Shown in pieces: positions 34,448 to 44,399 of a DNA stretch of 64,000 nt. Source of the DNA: Doryteuthis pealeii (taxonomy: Eukaryota > Mollusca > Cephalopoda > Myopsida > Loliginidae); assembly GCA_023376005.1 (NCBI GenBank), contig CM042151.1, forward strand, positions 74,255,554 to 74,319,553, written 5' to 3'. Position 1 is the stretch's first letter. Each line of letters begins with the position of its first letter. Below the pieces are notes generated by a model, which saw only the letters and a program-made list of their open reading frames with translations, searched no databases and had not been told where the DNA came from. A program made the translations under genes and the position numbers.

Positions 34448-35080
34448 TATTATTTACTCCTTTTGAGTTTTCACATCAGCATTAGCTGATGGTCTTTTAC
34501 TGGAGTCTGAGTGACAGCAAGTCTCCTCAGGTCTCCAGGACTCTTCTGAGTATTCTGGCAGATTGCAGCAGTGCAGTGTTCTGAATGGTTTCAATCCTTC
34601 CTCTGATATCCAAACTTTCCAGACCCTTTTCTAATCCTTTTGGGACTGTTCCAAGTGCACCAATCACAATTGGTATCACTTTCACTTTCATATTCCATAA
34701 CTTTTTCAGTTCTCTGGCAAGGTCCAGATATTTGTCCATTTTTTCATTTTCCTTTTCCTTTAGCTTTACCCTGTGATCTGCTGGCACTGCAAAATCCACC
34801 AGTTGACAAGTTCTTTCCTTTTTGTTTATCAACACTAGGTCTGGTCTTCTTGCTGGGATAAGGTGATCCGTTTTTATTTCAAAGTCCCAGAGAATTTTAT
34901 GCGTTTCGCTCTCAAGAACAGATTCTGGTTTATGCATATACCATCCTATTGTGTGGTCAAAATTTAATTTTTTGCATAATTCCCAGTGGATCACCTTCCC
35001 GACCCAGTCATGTCTAGTTTTGTATTCTCATTGTGCTAGTTTGCTACATTCGCAGAATATATGGTTTACAGTCTCATCTA
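34448..35080 (-). mobile_element. LINE-B copy 3: C-terminal region with restriction-like endonuclease
   Basis: Best copy of the LINE-B 3' end. 34527-34994 is open for 155 codons: HWELCKKLNFDHTIGWYMHK, then HKILWDFEIKTDHL, RRPDLVLINKKERTCQLVDF, AVPADHRVKLKE and RRVLET. RPD, VDF and a following lysine fit the PD-(D/E)xK endonuclease of R2/R4/NeSL-type LINEs. Upstream on the minus strand (35000-35075) an HIFCEC-like cysteine motif and EYKTRHDWVGK remain, with a stop between. The 3' tail is (ATT)n at 34430-34455. The frame starts inside the protein, so it is a fragment. Confidence 0.82.
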
Positions 35081-35460
35081 TTAGTGTTATTATTATTATT
35101 GTAATTGTTATTGCTTTTACTATTATTATAATTTCATAGTAATTATAGGCATTTTAGAATGTTGATGCTATTATCAAAGTTTATTTTGTTTAGTTTTGGA
35201 TTTTTGTGTCTAATATGCAGTGCTTCTAAGATTTTTAGTCGTTGTTTACATGATTGTGTTTCTATAATGGTAGTGTTATCATTAAGTATTTTCCGGAATT
35301 TATTATTTGGACAAGAGTGTGATTTTAGATGTTGGGCTATTTCGCCAGATATTACAAAAATAATCCGGCAATATGAAAAAACAAAGGACAAAACTTGCAG
35401 ACAAAAAAATGGCTGAATTATTTAACAATATATGCCTACAAGAAAAAATGCTGCCTAAAT

Positions 35461-35504
<44 letters not shown>

Positions 35505-35667
35505 TATGATTTTTGTGTATGTATATATAAAAGGAATAATTAGATAATCTTTATTATGAATAAATTCAAACAGTACATTTGTTTTGGTTCTGTCTTGGTA
35601 GTTTCATATGCATAATAGCAAAAAAGTAAAAGAAATTTATAATTTAAAGAAATAGTATTCCTTTGCC
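35081..35667. other. Intergenic with (TA)n, no gene seen
   Basis: (CA)(TA)n at 35461-35503. A short minus-strand frame near 35143-35391 has no recognisable domain. Confidence 0.45.
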
Positions 35668-35912
35668 CACCCCGGGTTAGGTCAGTCAGTAGAGCATTCG
35701 GCTAGAAACCACAAGGTTCCTAGTTTGATACCGGCTCTCGCCAACTCAGCGTATGAGTAGCACAGGGATCTGTGCGGTAAAGTAAGGAGCTGCTAGTAGG
35801 TGTGGCACTCCACCTCAGACGCTAAAACAATCTCCTTGGTCTAGCGCTATTGAAAAGGGGATAGACTCCCTCGCTGACTGGCTGATACCAACATTAGGCC
35901 GCCCCGACGACT
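35668..35912 (+). mobile_element. SINE-A copy 4 (tRNA-derived), plus strand
   Basis: Same family as the copies at 20-22 kb, opposite orientation. The head has a degenerate A box (TTAGGTCAGTCAGTAGAGC) and B box (AGTTTGATACC), body GAGTAGCACAGGGATCTGTG, and a longer 3' part ending CGACGACTTTACTTACTTAC. No clear target duplication. Confidence 0.78.
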
Positions 35913-36432
35913 TTACTTACTTACTAATAGACCAGAGTAAATTAATGGTAAGCACCAATCGATGATACATTTATTTTAAAAAAAGGTTAAATTACTCTAA
36001 CTAGATATTGTTGTAATACTTAAATTCATTAACAAAAATAACTATATAAAAGATACTAAAAGATACAATAAAATAAAAATCTAAGAAAAACAAATGGCCT
36101 TGTGTTATTACTAAATCTATTAATTGCAGAAGTCAAGATGCCCCCCAGAATCCTAAATTGGTTTCCAGACTCCAAACATCAAGAAATTGTTGGCCAACTT
36201 TATATCAGCCCAACAACAGGACTCATACATATTTAAATAGCCAGGTAGTAATGCCATCTCATGGCAAGTCCTGGCGGCAAGGGAAGATAACCATTTTCCA
36301 CTCCATTCCATTTTAGCAAGGGAAGACCATCGCTACACTTCCATAAAGATGTTAGAATTTTTTTTTCTTTCTAAATCACCCTGTAGATAAAGAGCGCTAG
36401 GATAAATGGAATTTCTTAGATTCGTTTTAATC

Positions 36433-36755
36433 ATCATCATCATGTCGCGCAGGCAGCACGGATAATCATGACAATCTCTCACCAACCTACCCTATCATTC
36501 ATCGCCCCAGGGAGTTCTTCCTCACTGCAGCCAGCATCTTTACATAGCTGGTCAATGTAGGTCCTTGCTGGGCAGCCCACACTGGCATGTCCATGTGTTG
36601 GCTTCCATAGGAGAACATCGTTTGTCCTTGTTTCTCCAGCAGTGCCCTGCATGCCTAGTCTGTCTCACTCGGATGGTCTGTGAGATAGGGGGCAGGTGAC
36701 CATACAGCTGCTCCCTTGTGGGATGCTGTTTCCACGACTTGTTCAAAAAAGCATG
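36433..36755 (-). mobile_element. LINE-A-related fragment, C-terminal domain
   Basis: The minus strand encodes LNKSWKQHPTREQLYGHLPP, then RVRQTRHAGHCWRNKD, the same domain as the other LINE-A copies but closer to an intact form. The downstream coding part is frameshifted, ending in the (CAT)n run at 36433. No LINE-A UTR follows. Confidence 0.8.
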
Positions 36756-38529
36756 CAACGGAAATGCCAGAATTCACTCAACTATTCTTTAATGGAAATT
36801 CCAATAAGACAGAACCTGAAATGTATAACCCAGAATGCAACTCTTCATTCCTCTTGGGAGAATAAGAGCAATACACCTGAAGTATCCAAGATATAAAATA
36901 TGATAAGGTTTAGGGTCCAATTTAGCATTATACTTACACTGTAAAATGAATCCCTTTCATTTCCTCAAAACAATGTTAGAACTCAAAAACAACAAAAAAA
37001 AAAGTTTGGTTATCATTCAAAGACCCTTTCAAGAACTTTCTTGGAAATACAAGTAAAGAAATTGTCTAGAAACTATTGGAGACCTACGGAACACTCAGTT
37101 GCAATATAAATATCAAATTGCATTTTCTGCATAGACATCTTGCTAGCTTCCTGAAAAACCTTGACAAGGTCAGGGATAGGCAAACAATTCCAAGATTTCA
37201 ACATTTTCCAGTGCCACATCATTAACCACAAAATTTAGTGGATATAGTTCTAACTATTCTTAATTTACAAGTACCAACAGGAAGGGCATACATCACATTG
37301 TTTTTCTTAATGTTCTCCTTCAAATCTAAAACCTATTTGTTAAATATAACAATATAATATAATGTGAATGACATCACATAATGATATAGTAAGACATTGT
37401 AATTCAATGATTAACTATATTTTTAAAATAAAATATAAATGACGCGATTTGCTAAATTTCAAATTAATATTTGAAAAAAAAATTAAATAAAGTAATCCAA
37501 TTTATGTAAAACGATAAATAATCTTTAAAAAAATAACATTATTAATTCAAAGCGTAGCCGATATCGAATGTCAAATTATTATAGTAAAGTATACTATACT
37601 ATAAATTTGATAACAATTTGAATTTTCAGGTATTTCCGTGAAATGTATTAGGTAATCTAATGGTATTATCTCTTGCACACTATTCTGCATTAGTATCATG
37701 ATTTTATTTGTATTTCTAATATTAAATCTAAGACCTATTTGTTAAATAATGAATTTTAACTCTTAACATCCTATAAATAGCACAGAAAAAAGATAAGTAT
37801 ATTGTTCTCTTCTTTCTCTTCTTCTTCCTCGACACTCTGTTACTGAAGAACAAAAATGCAATGCACAGTTCTGACAAAAATGGGTCACTTTTATAGTCAA
37901 ATAAAATTTGCAATGCACTATGGGTAGTCACCCATAATGCCTTGCAACCTCTATAAAAAGTCCACTCTGCCCCTTCCAACTTCTTGACTTACTCAGTGGG
38001 TACAGTGGCATACCGCCCCAACCAAATTCCTCCTTCCACTATGTCTCATTTTGCAGGCCAGACACCGAGGACGCTTTGAGTCAGGTGAGTTCGTCTCATC
38101 ACTACATCCCCCCGCTGATCTCATGGTCACAAAAAGATAACTATATTTCTGTATGACAAATCATCACTCCATTCCGACATGAGAGTCATGACAATACAAT
38201 AGGTTAGCGAATGTGAATGTTCTGTTGTTTGTTGTCCAAAGTTGGTGTAATTCTTTTAACTGCCACTGATTTTCATACAAGCAACACAAGACACTTCATA
38301 CTGATGTTATCGAATTTATTTTAATAATCACTATGAAATTATACAAAGAAGAAACAAACATTATTCAATAAAGGATAACAACAAATACATTTCAAATGAA
38401 ATAGAAAACAAGAAAGAAATGGCCACAAATTCTAACCATGTCTCCTGTCTAACTAGCAATAGTTAACTGAATTGTAATTCCCTTACCCATTTCCACTTAG
38501 GGTCTAATAGACCACAATAAATTAATGGT
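36756..38529. other. Intergenic; possible promoter-like patch
   Basis: No gene. Around 37905-38100 the DNA is less AT-rich and has CCTCTATAAAAAGTCCACTC (TATA-like at about 37951) followed by CAGTGGGTACAGTGGCATAC and a GGTGAG. It could be an LTR or promoter remnant next to the copia-like fragment at 38845, but no terminal repeat pair is visible. Confidence 0.35.
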
Positions 38530-38830
38530 CAGCACCAGGGAAGTGAATGAGAAGTAGAGTGAGAATGTTTGGGGAGTTTCAAACTATGCGTTGACAGAGT
38601 GAGATGTGGGCTCTTGCTTTTGACAGTTGTAACTTTGAGAAAAAGAAGTGGCCTAGTGTTATTACTAAAAACTATAAATCACACTAGGCAAGATGTCCTT
38701 CAGCAACCCAAGTTGGTTTCCAGACTCCTAATATCAAGGAATTGTCAGCCAACTCATTTCAGCTTATGGTCTAATAGACCACAGTAAATTAATTGTCAGC
38801 AATAACTGATTATATATTTATAAAAAACAA
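38530..38830 (+). repeat. Third copy of the 32.9/34.1-kb repeat segment
   Basis: Shares GAGAATGTTTGGGGAGTTTC, TCAAGGAATTGTCAGCCAAC and TCTAATAGACCACAGTAAAT with 32870-33120 and 34060-34425. Non-coding. Confidence 0.75.
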
Positions 38831-38844
38831 GTAAATTACTCTAA

Positions 38845-39090
38845 CTAGGGTATGGTAATAAGATCATAAGTTCCATTTTCCTTAAGAGTATTTATTTCAT
38901 CATTCATAGCTTTTTCCCATTTTAATGTGTCATTCATTTGAGAAGATTTCCAGGAAACAAAATTAAATCCAATCCTCGGATCAGGACTCCAATAAGCACT
39001 CTTGCTTCTCAAGCAAGTCAAAGGTTCACATTTTAAATCAAGACTGGTAAGTTTCACTTCAAACATTTCTAAACATATTTTGTAGAACAT
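38845..39090 (-). mobile_element. Ty1/copia-type pol fragment
   Basis: The minus strand reads MNDTLKWEKAMNDEINTLKE then NGTYDLITIP, which matches the start of the copia-type reverse transcriptase domain (W-x2-A-M-x2-E-[IM]-x2-L-x2-N-x-T-[WY]-x-L). Sequence before it in the same frame fits the linker region of the polyprotein. The frame ends at 38845, and no more of pol, integrase or LTRs is recognisable. Confidence 0.65.
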
Positions 39091-39461
39091 ATGTGTACAA
39101 AAGATTTCTAAATAAAAACTGTATTTCTATTTAAATAAATTTTCTGATTAAATAAAGACTATTTTAGTATAAAAACGTGTCTTTCATTTTTTTTGCAATT
39201 TATCGTAAGTGTTGAAAAATATTCATAAACCTCTGATTACGTTATTATCTCTTGCGCACTATTTCACATTAGTACCAGTTTTTGATTTCAATGAAAAAAA
39301 ATTATTTGCAATTACTGATAAATTAATATTGTCATTGTACTTTTTAAAACGTTTTTAGAAATTTTTTGAACATATTAATTTTGAAGACATAGTTGGTACA
39401 TGTAATCAAATTAAAAATTCAATAGCAAAATCTTTTTTCAAATATGAATATTTATCAACAC
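39091..39461. other. AT-rich intergenic DNA, no gene seen
   Basis: Has a TTATTATCTCTTGCGCACTA block that resembles 37660-37690, so part is a diverged repeat. Confidence 0.4.
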
Positions 39462-40235
39462 TTATGATAGATACAAAATATATGAATAATTTTCAACATT
39501 TCTATCAGAGAGATAAGTTGTTTCTCTGATTCTGCATAAAGTTTGAGGTTGTCCAAAAAGAGTAGATGGTTCACTTTTTTTATTCTCTTCTTTCTTTCTG
39601 CCTTTACTGAGGTTGTATCCAGCTTTGCAGCATTTAAAGACTTTGCTAAGTGAATCCATAGTGAAACAGAAAAGAGGTGATAGGCTATCTCCCTGGATCC
39701 TAGTGTTTGGGCTCTGTATTTTTCCTTCCAAGTGATGTAAGGTTATTGTTTGCCCTCTGGCCATTTGTTTCTGAAGGAATGATCTTATGTTTTCATGGGC
39801 ATTGTATAGTTCCAAACATCAGAGTATCCAGGAGTGGGGCACACTGTCAAAAGCTTTTTTTATAATCGATCCACGCCATTGATAGGTTTCTTTGCCTCTT
39901 CTGGCAATCCTCCAGAATGGTCTTGTTTATTAGTAGCTGGTACTTTGTGACAAGTTTTTATCTGGTACATCCTTTCTGTTCATTTTCAAGGTAATCACCT
40001 TCAGCTAGGTGATTATATGTTGTGTCAGTGATTATCCACTTGTATGTTGTTGTAAGGTAGCAGATTGATCTGTATTTATTGGCTAGATAGATCTCTTGGT
40101 TCTTGGGTTGGAGGGATGTATTGCCAATAGTGAGCCTTCCAGGTGGCTCTTCCTCACCCTTAAGGATTCTTATGTATGCCTTGGTGTTGGTGGAGTGTTG
40201 TCAGCTCTTTTAATAGCAAGGCAAGCAGCTGATAC
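39462..40235 (-). mobile_element. LINE-B reverse-transcriptase core, degenerate
   Basis: In broken minus-strand frames one can follow the RT: ANKYRSICYLTTTYKWI, LAEGDYLENEQKGCTR, QLLINKTILEDCQKRQRNLS, then MAWIDYKKSF (motif A, with the catalytic aspartate in W-I-D), FLQKQMARGQTITLHHLEGK and IQGDSLSPLFCFTMDSLSKV. The order matches R4/NeSL-like LINE RTs. There are several frameshifts and stops. It probably belongs to the same family as the endonuclease pieces at 4.9, 5.3 and 34.5 kb. Confidence 0.8.
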
Positions 40236-40559
40236 TGGAGGACATTGACAAAGTTGTGACCTTAATCAGTTTAATTTGCAATTTCTCGAGTATTTTTTAT
40301 CCAATCTTAATAATATTCATATGGTTGGAAATAAAATAAAATAATCTTTCTAAATATATAATTTTCATGGGTTTTGATCGATTGAATTATTTTTTACAGT
40401 GATTTAAATCTGTATTTTGCTTCGAAAAGTCGAAAACAAAAAATATGAATTTTTTTCGAGCCTAAATTTTAGTTGTTAGTTTGCCTTGCAAAATTGAAGT
40501 GGATAATCTTTACCAATATTCTTAAAATTGAACACTTAATTAGTATATATCGTGAAAGT
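40236..40559. repeat. Segment duplicated at 51700-51975
   Basis: CGAAAAGTCGAAAACAAAAA, TTTTTTTCGAGCCTAAATTT and TTAGTATATATCGTG recur in the same order at 51700-51975. It shows that the downstream flanks of ZNF4 and ZNF5 come from one duplicated segment. Confidence 0.8.
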
Positions 40560-40907
40560 TGTTGTTTTCTTCTTTATCACCTTTAAGGATTCTTGTGAAT
40601 GTCTTGGCATTTAACCAGAAATTTGGAATATTGTCAATTCCTGGGGTTTTAAAGTTGCTGAAGTGAGCTACATTTTTGCGGACAGTTTCGTGGGTAATTT
40701 CCAAGGCTAGCTTCTTTAACTTGCCCTTGTTGACCTCATTCACTGCATCTATCCATTCACTTTCCCGGTATTTTTTTTTATCTTCATATAGTGGCCTCCA
40801 GAAATTTGCCCCTTCCTCTTGTGTTGGTAGGGATCTTACCTTAATTTGATCTCTAATGAGATTTTGGTAGACCATCCTGGGATTTCTATCAAAAAGCTTA
40901 TTTATTC
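40560..40907 (-). mobile_element. LINE-B N-terminal RT fragment abutting ZNF4
   Basis: The minus strand encodes INKLFDRNPRMVYQNLIRDQ, then LPTQEEGANFWRPLYEDKK and FSNFKTPGIDNIPNFWL, the start of a LINE RT (the K-T/A-P-G-x-D motif). It begins at the very end of ZNF4: AATAAA at 40906-40901 sits directly after the ZNF4 stop. A related fragment abuts ZNF5. Confidence 0.82.
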
Positions 40908-42269
40908 TTATCTGTGTGTTCGCATGTGTCTTCTTAAATTGGAAGATGATGAAAATGCTGATCCACAGACTTCACAAGAAAATGGTTTCTCACCAGTGTG
41001 TGTTCGCAAGTGTGATTTCAAACTGCTCCTCTGTGAAAATGCTGATCCACAAACTTCGCAAGAAAATGGCTTCTCTCCAGTGTGTTTTTGCATGTGTGAT
41101 TTCAAACTGCCACTCTGTGAAAATGCTGATCTGCAGACTCCGCAAGAAAATGGCTTCTCTCCATTGTGTGTTCGCATGTGATTTCTCAAAGTGGAAAGAA
41201 CTGAAAATGCTGATCCACAGACTTCACAAGAAAATGGCTTCTCCCCAGTGTGTTTTTGTATGTGTCTTTGTAAAGTGGATGATGATGCAAATGCTGATCC
41301 ACAGACTTCACAAGAAAAGGGTTTCTCACCAGTATGTGTTCTCATGTGTAATTTTAAACTGGAACTCATTGAAAATGCTGATCCGCAGATTTTACAAGAA
41401 AATGGCTTCTCTCCAGTGTGTGTTCGCATGTGATATTTTAAGTGGGAATTCCTAGAAAATGCTGATCCACAGACTTCACAAGAAAATGGCTTTTCTCCAG
41501 TGTGTGTTATCATGTGGTTTCTCAAATGGAAATTGTATAAAAATGCTGATCCACAGATTTCACAAGAAAAGGGTTTCTCGCCAGTGTGTGTTCGCATGTG
41601 TCTTCTTAATCTGTAAGATGTTGGAAATCCTGATCCACAAACTTCACAAGAAAATGGTTTCTCACCAGTATGTGTTTGCATGTGTGATTTCAAACTGCTA
41701 CTCTGTGAAAATGCTGATCCGCAAACTTCACAAGAAAATGACTTCTCTCCAGTGTGTGTATTCATGTGTGATTTCAAACCGCTACTCTGTGAAAATGCTG
41801 ATCCACAGATTTCACAAGAAAATGGCTTCTCTCCAGTGTGTGTACGCATGTGACATTTCAAGTGAAAAGTCCTAGAGAATGCCGATCCACAGACTTCACA
41901 AGAAAATGGCTTTTCTCTAGTGTGTGTTATCATGTGGTTTCTCAAATGGGAATTGTATAAAAATGCTGATCCACAGACATCGCATGAAAATGGCTTCTCT
42001 CTAGTATGTGTTTGCAGGTGTCCTCTTAAAATGTAAGATGATGAAATTGCTAATCCACAGACTTCACCAGAAAATGGTTTCTCCTCATTCTCTGTGCACC
42101 TGTGTGTTCGTAAACTTGAAGGTTCCGAGTCTGCTAATTCACCGACTTCAAAAGACAATGGTTTCTTCACAGTGTGTGTTTGCATGTGTGCTTTAAAACT
42201 ACAACTCTCTGTAAATATGGATCCACAAATTTCACAAGAAAACAATTCTGCTTCTGAATGCGTTGCCAT
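40908..42269 (-). CDS. ZNF4: C2H2 zinc-finger protein, 16 finger units (14 intact)
   Basis: A 453-residue protein starting [17 protein letters not shown], with sixteen tandem finger units ending [10 protein letters not shown] and a TAA. Unit 2 (LSFEVGELADSEPSSLRTHR) has lost its cysteines, and unit 3 has C to G at its first ligand (FSGEVCG). The others keep C-x2-C-x12-H-x3-H. Unit 2 is clearly the same degenerate unit as number 7 of ZNF3. Fingers 4-5 (LYNSHLRN, RTFHLKC) recur as 9-10 (LYNFHLRN, RNSHLKY), suggesting a five-finger internal duplication. The stop and a following AATAAA lie at the border with LINE-B sequence. The ATG context is weaker than in ZNF1 and ZNF2 (T at -3). Predicted nuclear DNA-binding protein, no effector domain, target unknown. 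Confidence 0.87.
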   Translation of the reverse strand: MATHSEAELFSCEICGSIFTESCSFKAHMQTHTVKKPLSFEVGELADSEPSSLRTHRCTENEEKPFSGEVCGLAISSSYILRGHLQTHTREKPFSCDVCGSAFLYNSHLRNHMITHTREKPFSCEVCGSAFSRTFHLKCHMRTHTGEKPFSCEICGSAFSQSSGLKSHMNTHTGEKSFSCEVCGSAFSQSSSLKSHMQTHTGEKPFSCEVCGSGFPTSYRLRRHMRTHTGEKPFSCEICGSAFLYNFHLRNHMITHTGEKPFSCEVCGSAFSRNSHLKYHMRTHTGEKPFSCKICGSAFSMSSSLKLHMRTHTGEKPFSCEVCGSAFASSSTLQRHIQKHTGEKPFSCEVCGSAFSVLSTLRNHMRTHNGEKPFSCGVCRSAFSQSGSLKSHMQKHTGEKPFSCEVCGSAFSQRSSLKSHLRTHTGEKPFSCEVCGSAFSSSSNLRRHMRTHR

Positions 42270-44240
42270 AAATGTTCTGTTTCTGTGAAAATTGCAGATC
42301 TGTACAATGGTGAAAAGTTGGGTTTTATTAGAGCCTATTTTCCCACTTGTTTTTTGAAATGTGAATTAAGGAAAATGTTCACATTAGTAGAATATTATTT
42401 TTTTTTCCTTTAGCATGTGTTTGAATGTGTCTTTTTATATTTCCAGACTATGTGATAATGCTGGTCTGCAAATTGACGATATTTATTTATCAATTTATTT
42501 GCTGATCTCTACAATGGAAAAAAGTTGGGTTTCACTGGAGTCTCTTTTTGCACTTGTTCTTGAAAACATTCATATATCAAATTTCAAGAAAAAGAATTAT
42601 CCTGTGAGTTCTCAATATGTAAATTCACACACATCAGGACAATATATTTGTTCTTTGTTAGGTGTTTCTATGTGTCCTTTAACATTTCAACACCATTCTT
42701 CACAATGCAGTTGATATCTGTGAATGAATAAGAATTAACATATTATTCTAAAAAAATAGAAACAAGAGATTCAATAATAATAATTTAATTAAATTTTTGG
42801 TATTATGATATCACAGTCAACTCATATTTCAATTAACTGCAAAACTGGTACAATAAAATAAAGAAAATTGTTATTCAACAATTCATTTGATATCAATGCA
42901 GTATTTTTTCTTGATCTACAATTTTAGGAAAATGATCATATACTGTTAATATGCAGATCTACACATTAGCAAGAATATTATTTTTTTCCCTTTAGCATGT
43001 GTTTGAATGTGTCTTTTATATTTCCAGACTATGTGAGAATACTGGTCTGCAAATCCAGGACATTTTTAAAAAGAATTTGCTGATCTCTACCATGGAGAAA
43101 AGTTGGGTTTCACTAGAGTCTCTTTTTGCACTTGTTCTTTGAAATATTCATCAAGAGAAAACATTCATGTAATAAATTTCAAGAAAAAGAATTGTCCTGT
43201 GAGTTCTCAATATGTAGATCCACACACATCAGAAGAATATATTTGTTCTTTGTTAGGTGTTTAAATATGTCTTTTTACATTTCAAAACTATTCTTCCCAA
43301 TGCAGTTGATATCTGTGAATGAATAACAATTAACTTATTATTTAAGAAAAAACAAAAAAAAGAAAAGATTCAAGAATTTTTTGGTATTATGATATTACAA
43401 TCAGTTCATAATTCAATTAACTGCAAAACTGGTACATTAAAATAAAGAAAATTGTTATTCAACAATTCATTTCATATCAATACAGTAGTTCTTTCTTGTT
43501 ATTCAACAATTCAACAAATAATGAAGTAAATTTAAAGGAATTTAATATAAATAGAGTAATTTTTCTAATTTTGACAAAGATTTATCAAAATTAAAAGGAA
43601 AATCCATTTATAAAAATATGAGAAAATTCTTTATACTCTAACATTTAGTAATAAATTAATTTTTAGTTCACCTGAATTCTAAAATTCAGTGTTATATTTA
43701 TATATTAGTGAATAATTCGATTTGTACATAAAAAAAGATTTTTAAACATTTAAAAAAAAATCATTGAAGCACAGAAGAGACTTAAAATCTCTTAATTAAT
43801 TTCTTTAAAAAATTAATTCTTCCCCAATGCCGTTGATATCTGTGAATGTATGAGAATTAATGTATTATTTTTTAAAAAAAGAACTAGAATCAAGAATGTT
43901 TTTCAACAATTCATTTAATATCAATACAGTATTTTTTCTTGTTATTCAACAATTCAACAAATAATGAAGTAAGTCTAATGGAATTTAATATAAATACAAT
44001 ATTTTTTCATAATTTTGACAAAGATTTATTAGAATTAAAAGGACAATCCATTTATAAAAATATGAGAAAATTTTTCCACTCTAATATTTAGCAAACAAAG
44101 CAAGTGTACTTGTGGCAAACATTTTGCCATCTTACACTGAATGAAACATTGGAAAAATAACCCAAAAAACAAGAATAATATTGTAATCAGTTCACATTTC
44201 AATTAATTGCATAACAGGTACATGCTAAGTCATAAATAAA
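42270..44240 (-). pseudogene. ZNF4 5' flank: tandemly duplicated decayed-finger region
   Basis: Homologous to the upstream region of the other ZNF genes, but present twice and partly a third time. AGCATGTGTTTGAATGTGTC starts at about 42412 and 42994 (period about 582 bp), and a CCGTTGATATCTGTGAATG block also at about 43830. On the minus strand these read as K-R-H-I-Q-T-H-A-K-like finger remnants. No intact frame. Confidence 0.65.
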
Positions 44241-44399
44241 ATGGATATACTGCTGTTGAATAAATAATTAGATATATTTAATGAAATTCAATATATATAT
44301 ATATATATATATATATAGAAAGAGAGAGAGAGAGAGAGATGCTGATAGGTACACATTCTAAATCCCTTCATTTAATTACAATTAAGAAACTTTAGTTGG
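44241..44399. repeat. (AT)n(GA)n microsatellite and flank
   Basis: (AT)n at 44291-44318 followed by (AG)n to 44338. A GATGCTGATAG block after it matches 56778 near ZNF5 and, inverted, 12930 near ZNF2. Confidence 0.85.

Noticed and set aside
37728..37979. Minus-strand 83-codon frame next to a TATA-like box
   Set aside because: Low-complexity basic stretch without family resemblance; the TATA-like box points the other way.
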